64,000 nt of DNA, from assembly GCA_949130495.1 (NCBI GenBank), contig OX422223.1, positions 74,584,751-74,648,750 of the forward strand, written 5' to 3'. The number at the start of each line of letters is the position of its first letter. Position 1 is the stretch's first letter. The notes beneath the pieces were generated by a model, which did not search any database, was not told where the DNA came from, and worked only from the letters and a program-made list of their open reading frames with translations. The position numbers and the translations under genes were made by a program. Positions 10,262-21,448 of this stretch are shown in pieces. This stretch comes from Sambucus nigra. Its lineage: Eukaryota > Streptophyta > Magnoliopsida > Dipsacales > Adoxaceae.

Positions 10262-11904
10262 TTGTGTTCGCTTGTTTGTCATACACTAGTTGTGGTTTCA
10301 TGATATATATTTGCTAGTATAATGACATGTATCATTTTGTATGATTTATTTTTTTTGAAAATTTTGAAAAATATAAAAAGATTTTATTTTGATAATTTTT
10401 TTTGAAAAAATCCAAAAAGATTTTTGTATTTTTGTTTGCACCGTTTATGGATGGACACTTAGGATGACCGAGCCACACCATCATTCCATTATTTTCATGT
10501 GACTTTTTAATAGTGTTTTGAGATAATAGGTCAATTCATCCTTGTGCTTTATAATGTTTGGAGTCATTAAGATGTAATTAAGTGTTACTTCCTACATGTT
10601 TGACTCATGTTTCCTTTATTGCACACATGCACGGATTTGTTTGACTATTGTGCTTGTCTTAACACATGTTGGTTGTGTGTTTTCACTTCAATCCTGTCTT
10701 TAAAACGAACCAAGCGCGATAATTTTTATAGGTAAATTGTGCATATAAGAACCGTTTTGTGTGTTTGTGTGCTTTGCTTAAAAACGGGGAGGGGCTGCGA
10801 AAGGTAATTATCTATCCTTTGCGCAAAAGCCACCGTTAAATTGGACCTAAAAAATTGAGGAATTTTATTATCCGAGGTCCAAAGAGGTTAAAAGAGCCCG
10901 AAAAAAATTGAAAGGCAATAAAAAGATATTCATGCCAAAAAGGGGTCATTTAGGTTTTTGCACCAATTCTCCAAAGTTTGAGAATTTAGATCACCTCTAA
11001 AAGAAAATATATATGAGGGAGTTTGGCTGGAGAATTTAAAACGGGTTTGCACGTCCTTGAAATGCTGGAAAATGCGCTACATAGTTTTGGACGTTATTGG
11101 TTTGGAAATCATTTTGACTTTGATTTGTTGATTTCCACGTTATTGGTGCGCTACATAGATTTGTTGATTTCCATAACACGATGTCATTTAAATTCAACAA
11201 ATTTTTTTTACACCTAAGGATACTTTTGATGTTCATTCGTTAGGGGTACACGTATGCATCGTGCACATATGATTGATTGAGTTGATTTACCTATCGAATG
11301 TGTTCACACCCATTCATTCCATTTCCATGAGTTGGTTGTTTGAGTCTAAATCCATGGTGTGATTTTTGTATCATATTTGTTCAAATTGGTATCTTATTTT
11401 TTGTACGAAAAATTTGAAAAATTCAAAAATAGTTTGTGAAGATTTTTTTGAGCATCTCCTTGCAAGAGCACGTTTGCAATTTGATTGATGCCTTGATTTG
11501 TATACCGTGACACCCCGATTTTGCTTATTTGATTCATTCTTCTCATTTGTCTATTTGGGGACATCATAAAAAGGGGGAGAATGAATTATCTTATTATGGG
11601 GGAGATTTGAAAGTTTGAGTTTTCTCATAAATTGGTATATATGTTTATCTCATTTCAAACTCGATATGTGTCACTTGGTATTTTGCTTTGTCTCATGTGT
11701 GTAGGTACTACATGGATTATCATTGAATTGCACACCCTGATGAGAAAAGTGTTGAGATTCCTGAAGAATTGAAGAGCAAACGCTATAGTCTTATTCAATT
11801 GTATCTTTCCAGTTTTGGGTTCATGGAAGGGTAGATTTGTATAGGCATTTTTAGTTGTTTGATAATTCGGATGTTTATTTTTATATATGTACCGGCATAG
11901 ACAT
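10262..11904 (+). other. Non-coding interior of the non-autonomous retrotransposon
   Basis: This 1.6-kb stretch is AT-rich with no long frame and no recognisable pol motif. It holds short fragments such as the frame at 11023-11217, which I do not consider genes. It links the gag-like ORF to the polypurine tract. Confidence 0.7.
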
Positions 11905-11915
11905 AGGGGGAGATT
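11905..11915 (+). other. Polypurine tract
   Basis: The sequence aggggg-agatt lies immediately before the right LTR, which starts TGTAAGG at 11916. This is the expected plus-strand priming site and is typical in form for plant Copia elements. Confidence 0.8.
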
Positions 11916-12821
11916 TGTAAGGACATTTTTGTCCGTTAACAATTTATTATGTCGCACGCCGTTACACCGTTGAAGAAATTCAAGATTCATACATTCATCA
12001 ACGGATCCGAATATCAAAAGAAGAAGAGGAATTAAAGTCTGACAGACCTGACCGGTCCGCCTGCAATAAAAGAACCGATCCGGATAATCGGACCGGTCCA
12101 CCTCAGATCCGGACCGATCCGTATGTTGAAGGCCAGTATAACCCGGACCGCAAGCGAGCCGATGAAGCCTGGAATAAAAGAACCGATCCAGTCAATCGGA
12201 TCGATCCGTCTCAGACACGGACCGGTCCGCCTGGGATAATCTCAAACAGATCGTGCAGAGATTTTTTAGGCTCAAAGTTTTCTTATTTAAGCCAACTTCG
12301 GGGAGCTGTTTTCCAAGACTTTTCAATACGATTTTCAGAGTCCTAAATACTCTAAGTCTTCACCTTTTTGAGTCCCAAGACTCTTTTTGATTCACACACA
12401 AAAATCCCAATTACTTTTGTGAATCTTTTGGAACCCTAGAACACAATTTTGTTATTGTTCAACCCTTGTGGAGAAGCCGTATCTCTTCTTCATTGCTGAC
12501 CACCTGGAGTTCCTGCGGGAGATTCCAGTCGACACTGTTTCTAGTCGTTGCTTTGAAGGTTTACCGAAGACACCGTGCGTTACACTTGTGGGCGATTATC
12601 AGGTTGTAAGTAAGTCAATGGTCTTGTAAATTGTTCAAAGTTCTAGAAATAAAAGGTTTTGCCCTTCGGGGATTTTTCCTTAACTTTGTGTCGCTTGCTT
12701 TATTTTTTATGGGTTGACACTTGCACTTTAGATGCATGATTAGGGGCTGAAATTAAATAAGTGTGCTATATTAGAAAGTTGCGAAGTTAATCAATTATCA
12801 CACATAATTCTCGCGTTCTCA
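11916..12821 (+). repeat. Right LTR of the 8253-12821 retrotransposon
   Basis: It runs from TGTAAGGACA to TTCTCA, 906 bp, and matches the left LTR with scattered substitutions and one fewer ggaccggtcc unit. The target duplication actct follows at 12822-12826. Confidence 0.93.
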
Positions 12822-12839
12822 ACTCTTCTTCGTCATGCC

Positions 12840-13110
12840 ATGGGTCACGGACTTGGGCCGTGACCAATCTGCGACCAATCTTGGAGGGAATTTTGGCTCG
12901 AGTTTGGCACTAAGATGGTCACGGCCTGGTCACGGCCCAAGTCCGCGACCACTTGGGTCACGGACTTGGCCCATGATAACTTCTAGAGCATCGATAATTT
13001 AGTGTGATAATAAATATGATCACGCTAAATATTTAGTGGATCACGGCCCAAGTCCGCGACCAGCTGGTCACGGACTTAGGTCGTGACCCACTGGACGTGA
13101 CCATTCGCAG
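12840..13110. repeat. CACTA subterminal palindromic repeats, outer block
   Basis: Several copies of ggtcacggacttgggccgtg(acc)-type near-palindromes occur, for example near 12842, 12914, 12953, 13037 and 13064. They are closely related to the inner block at 7855-8240 but use 'aagtccg' in place of 'atagccg' at the centre. They lie directly inside the terminal inverted repeat. Confidence 0.8.
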
Positions 13111-13124
13111 GATTTGGTGTAGTG
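13100..13124 (-). other. CACTA terminal inverted repeat
   Basis: The plus strand ends ggatttggtgtagtg at 13124. Read on the minus strand this is CACTACACCAAATCC, the canonical CACTA-type end, which gives the element's 5' terminus with respect to its genes. Confidence 0.85.
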
Positions 13125-14155
13125 ATATTTTCGAGAGGAGACACCATTTTTAATATTAGATATTAGATTACTCGCATCGTTGTTATTATTGTTTAGTTAA
13201 TTAAAATCCTCTATTATGATATTCATCTCTTATAATGCTTTTGACAGGATTCACGGATCCTATTTGGAAAGAGTGGTTGGTATTCTTACGGTGGACATTG
13301 ACTAATGTTTGAGGTTGGATTGGTGGGTAGCTGCATAGTTTTTACAGTTTAACGAACTTGCAGCTGAAGATTTACTTTATTACTTTAGTTTAGTTTAGTT
13401 TTCCTTCCATTTGTTTTTATTATGAGATAATCAATGTAGATTTTGTGGGTAACTCAATTGCACAGTTGTTTGTGGGATTTAGTTGGATAGAGCTTTATGT
13501 AGTTGATTTTTTTTAATCGAGCTTTATTATTATCGGAGTTGAGATTTATTATTGGAGTTTAGCACGGTGATGAATTTTATCGTGGATAATGTTTTGTATT
13601 AGTTGGACTATCTTGAATTATATCTTGTGGAAAATGTTTTTCATGTCTTATTTTTGTGTCACATGCTAAGCATGGTAATTAATTTTAACGACTTGGATAT
13701 TTTGGTATCATGGACTGATCAACTTTAATAAAAAAATATGATAGTTGTCATAGTTCAAAAGTCTCATCTAACAATTACAACAAGATTCATCCCGACTTAG
13801 TCCTTGAGGAAAAAACCTGATTAAGTTATACCGAAAAATAACAAATATTTTAAAAAATAGTTTTAAACAAAATAAAAAAACTTTTAACTAAGAAAAACAA
13901 GTTTAAAAAAAAATAATTTTCATAGGGATGATAAATATGTGAAAAAACATTGTCATCTTGTATAGGTAAGTAAAATTTGCCAACTAATTTTCCAAAATGA
14001 TGGCAAAACATATATGTGAACATGGTCACTATGCAAAATTTACCACTATTTACCATTATTTATCACATTTGATATGCCTTATTCATTTATCACAATTTAT
14101 CACATTTGATGTGCCCTATCAAATGACCCTTATCCATCTAAAATGCCACTCTCCA
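13125..14155. other. Non-coding stretch, no gene seen
   Basis: This AT-rich sequence flanks the CACTA terminus. I see no long frame, no domain and no clear repeat in it. Confidence 0.5.
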
Positions 14156-14163
14156 CTCATATA

Positions 14164-14490
14164 TAGGGGTGGCAATTCGTGTTTTTGGGTCGGATCACAA
14201 GCAAACACGACATGATTTTTTAAACACGAACACGACACAACACAACTTCGTATTTTTTTATCTGACACAAATACGACACGACTAACACGATTTTATAAAT
14301 TTTACACTAAATTAAACATAAATAGACACAAAATCCCCAAAAAACACGATTAACACGACTTATAATTTTGACACGAACACGACACGATACAAATTCGTGT
14401 TAAAAAACTCGATACGAATATGACACAAATACAAAATATCGTATCAGATTAATTTCGTATTGTTTCATTTCGTGTTTTGGTAAACCCCGG
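14164..14490. mobile_element. Small hAT-like non-autonomous element
   Basis: The left end reads taggggtggcaattcgtgttt and the right end, complemented, ccggggtttaccaaaacacg. The flanks are ctcatata (14156-14163) and ctcacata (14491-14498), a 7-of-8 match consistent with the 8-bp target duplication of hAT elements. The interior is rich in acgacacgac and acacgaacacg motifs. It has no coding capacity. Confidence 0.55.
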
Positions 14491-14498
14491 CTCACATA

Positions 14499-16754
14499 GA
14501 AAGTGGGTGCTAAATAATTTTTCCAAATGGTAAGAATAATTGTTTTATTTACCATTCTGAACCAAAAACAAAACAAAAACTCTCTATTTGCGTGTGTCGG
14601 TGGGGGTTTGTGTTGATTGAGTGACAGTCTCCAAGCCAATATTTATTTTCTCTCCCTATATATAATTATATTTTGTACTAGGTATAAACCCACGCGATGC
14701 CCTGACCATGCTATTTTCATAGTCGTTTTGTAAAAATCATACATATACCGTATATATAATTTTTTTAACGCATATATACTAATGATTGAGATATTCTTAA
14801 AGATAAATTGAACTACCAAGCTAGTTTTTAATACACAATCAGAAATAAACCGACCCAAATGTGTGTGTGTTCCATGATAACAATCATGCTTAGATCATCC
14901 CATATGATCCAATACCGACGTCACCCAAGAATGAAAAAAAAACCCTTATATTTTAGTTTGAATTTCAGCTTAAATTAAAAAAATGATAATTAAAAAAGAC
15001 AAACATAAAATATTTATTTTGTACATTAATCACATGCTTATGTTAAAAAAATATTATAAAAAATATTTCTTACATCTACCTATTAGATTTATTTTTAAAA
15101 CACCATGTTTAAAACAAATTTATAAAATACATTTATTTAACAAAAAATTAAAAAAAAATTTATGTCCAACTATTTAAAAAAAAGAAAAATAGCATCCATT
15201 TTTTAAACGTTTTTTTAGTTCTTAAAATTTGATGAATATTACTTGTCCACTTATTTTTTAAAAATTATTTTCTTTCTAGCTATTCTTAAAACTTGCCTAG
15301 TTATCTAAAAGAACTACATCCATTTTTTTATGAACATCAAACTACTTTTTTAATAACTAAACATTTTTCATGGAAAAAACGTTATATTTCGAACATTCAG
15401 GAAAACTTGTTTTGAAAATTTTAAAAAGTTACAAACAAACTTTTTCACCAAACAAAAAATGTTGTGTGTATCATGCTCACTCAGGCACAACTTTGTCGGA
15501 TCAGTCCTTTCGACGGACCTTCATCGTCTCCACCTTGCTCCAATCCACCATTGGGCGACCCACCTAAGATTTCAACTGTGTACAAAATCTTTAAGTAAAC
15601 CTCTTCTCTTACTTCAATTCTGCACTAGCATGCAAGCCACGTGTTGCGTGACTGAATTTATGTAAACTATATTGTTTTATTATTGTAATTTGTTTCACAC
15701 GATATATTCTATGAATGAAAGATGGTTAATTTTTAAATTAATATGAAAATTCATAAGAATGGCATTCAATAAGTGCAATTGGTATTTTTAATTTTGAGAA
15801 TACATTATAACTCAATTTTCAATCAGTTTTATGATCACTAAACAAAGAAAACAATTATTTTCAGTCATTAAAGTACTTTAATATATTGATTAAAACTATA
15901 AATCCTTTTTAGAACTAAAATTATGAGATAAAAATTGCTAATTAGATATTTTTAAATACGTGAAGAATACCAAGTTTTGGCATTCAAATTAAAGCCCAAA
16001 TGGATAGGTCAAGCCATCTCTAAAAGAACACAAGTTATAATAAAAATCAAGCTCTAACTTATAAAAAGTTGGAAAGACATCGTTAAAATTAACATAAGAT
16101 GGAAAGTGCAAGTGAGTTAAATGGTAGGAGTATTTTTTTAAATAAAATATTTTTATAAACCAACAAATCAAATAGGGCATGTATTGTTCACTCGGTGTGT
16201 CTAATACTTTTGTTGTTTAAATACTTTGATAATAAGTTTTTGATTCAAGTACAAATAGTTTAACCAACTCAATCAAGAAAAGTAACTCGGTAAAAATATA
16301 AAAATTGTGAAAGACACACACAAATATTAACGAGGACTTTTTAAAGGCCAAATATGGAGTTATATGCTTATGAAACAATTTATCAAACATTTTAAATGTG
16401 TTCTTATAACCTGTTCTAGTGAATTTTAAACTCCATTCTTAAAATTCCATGATGGCTTCTGCCCCGTTGATCCCCCTTCATCATAGCACCACAACTCAAA
16501 GCCTAGAAAACATACCATATATATATTCAGTAAACACAAATATCGTTTCAATTATAAAAAGTAAAACAACCCATTAATTATAATCTCATCAAAACAATTC
16601 CTAACTACATCTCATTTCAAATTGCAATCACATAACAAAAAACTAATTTTCAGAACGCTATTTTCAAAATAAAAACAAAACATAAAACAGTAGAGAGAGT
16701 TAAAAGAAGAATGGGTAGGGATTGTAAATAATTAATATGTAATAGTTGAAGTGT
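14499..16754. other. Non-coding AT-rich stretch, no gene seen
   Basis: Only short frames occur (for example 15370-15567 and 15459-15665), without recognisable domains. The sequence at 14940-15370 is very AT-rich with long A and T runs. I see no element boundary. Confidence 0.5.
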
Positions 16755-17411
16755 CTAGTTTTCCCCTTCTTGGACTTCACGTATCCTTGTGTGTAATTTA
16801 AAGTGTATTAGTTGTGTGTATTGCTAAGCAAATCTTACTTTGCCAATATTCCCTGTTTGCCCATCAAACTTAATTTCTTTTATATCGTCTCATGCACAGT
16901 AAATTGAATAAATCTTAACCGCGTTGAGTCTGGATAGAAAATGCAAATTGATTCCTATTAATACACTCAAAACAAATAGAATATGTGGGTCCTTTCACAT
17001 TCTACGTTCATCCAAAACATGAATGCTAACTATTTATGTAATTATATATAAAAAAAACTATTTGTACAATTATATCAAAATAGATAAGGTGTTATTAAGC
17101 CGAGTAAGATAAAAAAAAATTACACTGCTATATAGACTTTCATAACTACTTGAGAACAATGGATTAAATATTGTGTCTAAACTGTGGCCCAAAGGAAATA
17201 TAATAGTGGAAGATAACACCAGATGAATAAAAAACTCAGTCTTAACTTATAGCTTCTATGCTCTTTCTTCAAATACATTGTCATCTTTTCCGGATCTTGA
17301 CCGTATTTGTACACATTGGACAACATAACCTTCCATTGCACAATACTGTTTACCAATCATAAAAGAACAGTGATAACAAATACATTCTCAAGGCCATATA
17401 ATAAAACATAA
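16755..17411. repeat. 0.66-kb direct repeat, copy 1
   Basis: It starts tagttttccccttcttggac and ends near ggccatataataaaacata. It matches 17777-18438 nearly base for base, with scattered substitutions and small indels. Confidence 0.85.
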
Positions 17412-17776
17412 TATGTATCATAGAGATATTCAAGGTATTCATGGATCATCATATAATAAAACATATAGTAAAGTCCACACTTCCCCTAAACCAAGTCAAT
17501 CCCCTACAATCTCGTGGAGATATTCAAGGTATTCATGGATCATCATGGGCATCATGTAGTTACTTAAAGAATTAGGATTCTATATCTATAAATTGTAACC
17601 CCTGGCCCAGGGCATAGGGGCATGTAACCGAGCATATTGAGAGATACTTAATAATACAGTAGACCTCTCCGTGGATGTAGGCAAGTTACCGAACCGCGTA
17701 CATAGTTGTGTTGTGTGTGTGAGGTTGTGATTGTTCTTCGTAAAATCTTTATTATAATATTTTTTGATACCACATA
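17412..17776. mobile_element. Copia-LTR-like segment between two direct repeats
   Basis: The segment contains tataaattgtaacccctgg and ctctccgtggatgtaggcaa, then gttaccgaaccgcgta. This order is typical of the R/U5 part of plant Copia (Tork-like) LTRs. It also carries a 29-base internal duplication (gatattcaaggtattcatgg... at about 17421 and 17517). No interior coding region accompanies it, so it may be a truncated or solo LTR. LTR ends were not resolved. Confidence 0.45.
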
Positions 17777-18438
17777 TAGTTTTCCCCTTCCTGGACTTCA
17801 CGTATGCTTGTGTGTAATTTAAAGTGTATTAGTTGTGTGTATTGCTAAGCAAATCTTACTTTGCCAAGATTCCCTATTTGCCCATCAAACTTAATTGCTT
17901 TTATATCGTCTCTTGCACAATACATTGAATAAATCATAACAGCGTTGAGTCCGGATAGAAAATGCAAATTGATACCTATTAATAAACTAAAAACAAATAG
18001 AATAGGTGGGTCTTTTCACATTCTACGTTCATCCAAAATATGAATGCTAACTATTTATGTAATTATATATAAAAAAACTATTTGTACAATTATATCGAAA
18101 TAGATAAGGTGTTTTTAAACCGAGTAACATAAAAAAATTACACTGCTATATAGACTTTCACAACTACTTGAAATAAATGGATTAAATATTGTGTCTAAAC
18201 TGTGGGCCAAAGAAAATACAATAGTGGAAGATAACACCAGACCAGATGAATAAAAAACTTAGTCTTAACTTATAGCTTCCATGCTTTTTCTTCACACACA
18301 TATTGTCGTCTTTTTCGGATCTTGACCGTATTTGTACACGTTGGACATTATACCCTTCCATTGTTCACTATTGTTTACCAATCATAAAAAAAAATAGTGA
18401 TAACAAATACATTCTCAAGGCCATATAATAAAACATAA
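17777..18438. repeat. 0.66-kb direct repeat, copy 2
   Basis: It starts tagttttccccttcctggac and is the partner of 16755-17411. Its order and orientation are the same, so the pair forms a tandem-type duplication interrupted by the LTR-like segment. Confidence 0.85.
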
Positions 18439-18789
18439 AAAAATTAGACCAAAGCATATTCCATTTCTAATAACAACATAAAGTCATAAATATCACGATC
18501 TTAAAACAAACACTCAAAATGTGGAAAGGGTACATAAATACAAAATCCCAAGGAAAACAATTCAGTAATAAACAACTACATAATAATGTATCAAAGAAAA
18601 GAATAAATCTAGTATTTATTAAAAATTCTATACGAATATAAAAAGAAGATAAATATTATATTTATCAAAAAATTAATGTGCATCGATATTGCAAATGATT
18701 TTGTTAACATCCCCATAAAATTCATGTTTGGAGTAGTCTTTGAAATGACGTAGTAATTACTTTAGAGTTATTTTACAGCGACATATAAA

Positions 18790-19270
18790 TTTGACTCATT
18801 TTGTGCGACGCATAAATACAAACCCCACTCGCGAGTGAGCGGCAAAAAATGAATTGACGTAAAATTATTAATTACTTTATAAGGAATGAGTATTAATTAT
18901 GTAGTTAACTGGAGTTTGATCCAAGAACATCGGAGCTCAATCACGAAGCTTCTGCTCTCCTCCTTCCAATCTCAATCACGACTACTCTCATGGAGGAAGC
19001 CAACTGGATTATGGGAGCTCATAAATCGTTTGATTTTCTTATTTTTTGTTCTTTCTTTTGTTTGGGAAAAGGCTATTTTCTTTTTTTTCTTTGGGGAACG
19101 CTTGACGACGTTTGAGCTTTATGGATTTTCTTTCAACGTTTATTGGGTAACTGTTTTCGACTCATATAATTATTCACGTGTTGACTAAAAATTCTTACAA
19201 ATGCTTTCAAGCTAATACACAGCTATATAGTGAGAGAGACCTCAACTCAAAGTACACTGCAACCAGATAT
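18790..19270 (+). promoter_or_regulatory. Candidate promoter and 5' leader region of the CESA gene
   Basis: Upstream of the ATG at 21449, the only stretch that looks leader-like is about 18905-19010: it is less AT-rich and pyrimidine-rich (cttctgctctcctccttcc). TATA-like motifs precede it (ataaataca near 18812, tttataagg near 18875), and another lies at ctatatag near 19223. If transcription starts here, a leader intron of about 2 kb would be needed before the ATG, which is common in plants. This is an inference without transcript evidence. Upstream ATGs here (for example 18886) argue for splicing or another start site. Confidence 0.25.
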
Positions 19271-19945
19271 ATCTGTATATATGAATGTTTAGTTTAGGCA
19301 AAAGATGTGGTGAATATCTGATTGGTAATTGTCAATTAAACGTGGAAATTTGATATAGCCTGGTCAGATCTCAAGGTATATTCATTGTAATTGTAGTGGA
19401 TTTTGTTAAATTTCGCTATGTAGTTGCTTATTAGGGATATTGTTTTGATTGTTTTTTGTAACCTTTGAATCTACAATTTGAATTGCTGTTTTTAGTCTAG
19501 TCAGTCTCTTGTATTGTAATGGTAGTAGATTTTGCTCAATTTCTCTATTTCGTTGCTAATTGAGGCTTTGATTTTGATTGCTTTTGTTTATTTATTTATT
19601 TTTTGTATAAAGTCTAATTCAGATTAGAATCGATCTTTAATAACTGAAACATTATAAAAAACAAACCTTTTTTTTAAAAGAATCTGAATTTTGAATCTAA
19701 AATCTGATCTGCTTAATTCAGATACAGTGCTAAGATTCAATGAAATCTGAACTAAAATTTTGAATCTATTTTGCCTTCTCATTTTATATCTAAAATAAAA
19801 AATCTGAATTGTGGTGTATTAAGTCAAATTCAGATAAGATGAAGATATAGTGAAATCAATATATGATCTGAAAAATATGTTTATGTGAAATTTAAATATA
19901 ATCTGAAAATATGTTTTTTTTGGCTGAATAGATGTTTATTCCGTC

Positions 19946-20105
19946 AGAGGTCGTACCTTGGTGCAATGGCAAGAGCCCTCGCCCAAGTTACGGTTTGTCT
20001 CGGATTCAAGACATGAGAACAACCTCTCCATATATGGGGGTAAGCAGTCCTGAGATTAGGAGTGCCCCTAAGCGAAAGTCGTTCATGGCCCTTCCAAAAA
20101 AATAT
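19946..20105 (+). mobile_element. tRNA-derived SINE-like element
   Basis: An A-box-like tggtgcaatgg (19959-19969) and a B-box-like ggattcaagac (20002-20012) lie about 33 bases apart in the sense order of an RNA polymerase III promoter. The sequence then continues ctctccatatatgggggtaag and ends in ccttccaaaaaaa. This matches the organisation of plant SINEs. No target duplication was resolved, and the cloverleaf is too poor for a tRNA gene. Confidence 0.6.
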
Positions 20106-20424
20106 TGTACAAAGATATTAAATGCCTAAAAACTTATTGAAAAATAGTTCTTCTTGCATTTCTACTTGCAAAATCACTAATTAAAATTACATAAAAAAAC
20201 AGATTAATAAGACCTTGATGAAAAAATCAAACAAATAATTTTTTTTTGGATAATTGAATCATTCTTTTGTACAATTTTTTTTTGGGGTAGTTAAAAAAAG
20301 GACCCCTAAAAAATTAAACTTATTTTAAAAATTGATATTTTTAATATACACAAAATATTTTTAGACCCCTAAAATATACATATATAGGTGCTTTACTCTA
20401 AAATGCGCCTTGTGCCATTGCCCA

Positions 20425-20530
20425 TTTGTCACATGGCCAGGGCCGGCCATGGGGGTAAGGCCACTTTGCCTCTCCCAGACCCTGCAGTTAAAGAGGAAGC
20501 CTTGTACATTGGGTACGACCTTTTTTAGAT
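20425..20530 (+). mobile_element. SINE 3'-end-like fragment next to a hAT-like motif
   Basis: The order gggggtaaggccac, cagaccctgcag, gaagccttgtacattgggta, then a T run resembles the 3' end of tRNA-derived plant SINEs of the Au type. It is preceded by cagggccggcc, the motif found at hAT ends such as the element at 21604. The two are probably unrelated fragments lying together. Confidence 0.4.
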
Positions 20531-21448
20531 ATTTATTCAGTTTAATTTAGATTCGATTCACTTCAGTTCACTTCAGATTAAACTCTATTTTACATGTTTA
20601 GATTAAAGGGATACAAATAACCTTTAATATTTGAAAATTTTTAAAAAGCAAACATTTCTAAGGACCTTCTTGAGTGTGAATGGTTTATATTCGGATTGTT
20701 CGTCTGTTTTTTTATTGAGTCAGATCTAAATCTAACAAATATATTTGCTTTTTGTGAATTAATGTATTTAGTATAATTCAGATGGAGCTCTTTACTTCTT
20801 AACCAATAAAAGAAAAAAAAGGCGGATAATCTCTGAATTTTTTTGAAAAATATATATTCAAAGCTGTAGTGGTTTATATTCAGCTTAATGAGTCAAAATC
20901 TCTATAGTGTCCTTTTTTAATTTATTTTTTATTTCGAAATTTGAATCTGAAAAAGACGTTGTTTTTTGTTTATTGATATATTTGTACTAATTCAGATTCA
21001 TTGGTCACCTCTCAACTGGTTATAAGGAAAACAATGACCATTAATATCTGACAAATGTGAAAAAAACAAATATTTCTTTAGTGATTTTTCAAGTTTGAAT
21101 GGTTCCTGTTTGGACTTGAGAGCCAAAAACAGAGACCTCAAAGTTTATACTTTCTTTTCAGATTTTCTTTTGCAACTAAACGGTGGATATTCTATTCTAT
21201 AGTGCAATTAGTGACTTTGCAGAACTTGTGGATGGGGACAATCTAATTTTCGGTGTCTTGTTCAGGTGTTCACTTACAGCTGTAATTGGATCAGATTTTG
21301 ATAAATACTTGGTAAAATCAAAAAACAGATTCTGTTGCTTTTCTCCTTGTTTTTAAGGTTAAAAGCTTTAGGTATGTTTGTTGACAACACATCTGGCTGA
21401 GATTCGAGGTTAATTGCAATCCCTTGCTATTGGCCAAATAAAGGGGCA
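20531..21448. other. Upstream region of the CESA start codon, no gene seen
   Basis: This AT-rich sequence has repeated 'attcagatt'-like words and no element boundary. The last 70-90 bases (from about 21360) probably include 5' untranslated leader. A possible leader-intron acceptor such as ttgtttttaag lies near 21357, but this cannot be fixed without transcripts. Confidence 0.35.

Larger units (their letters stand above)
8253..12821 (+). mobile_element. Non-autonomous Copia-type LTR retrotransposon inside the CACTA element
   Basis: Two near-identical LTRs (8253-9180, 928 bp; 11916-12821, 906 bp) both begin TGTAAGGACA and end in TTCTCA. They are flanked by a perfect 5-bp target duplication, actct, at 8248-8252 and 12822-12826. 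A tRNA-iMet primer-binding site follows the left LTR and a purine-rich aggggg-agatt tract precedes the right LTR. The 2.7-kb interior has one gag-like ORF and no protease, integrase or reverse transcriptase, so it needs helper enzymes. The polypurine tract and the gag zinc knuckle point to a Copia (SIRE/Maximus-like) origin. That lineage call is inferred. Confidence 0.93.
1..13124 (-). mobile_element. CACTA (En/Spm) DNA transposon, partial
   Basis: The right terminus reads ggatttggtgtagtg, whose complement begins CACTACACCAAATCC, the diagnostic CACTA terminal inverted repeat. Inside it lie dense palindromic subterminal repeats, and further in are minus-strand genes for a TNP2-type transposase and a Transposase_24-like protein. 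No matching CACTA end occurs in the first 1.2 kb, so the other terminus lies outside the window. The element is broken by frameshifts and stops and carries an inserted LTR retrotransposon at 8253-12821. It is probably immobile without helper transposase. The assignment is firm. Whether the tandem array at 191-886 belongs to the element is not known. Confidence 0.85.

Noticed and set aside
19950..20015. Possible tRNA gene
   Set aside because: A-box and B-box are present but no acceptor stem or anticodon arm forms. The 3' extension and A-run fit a SINE.
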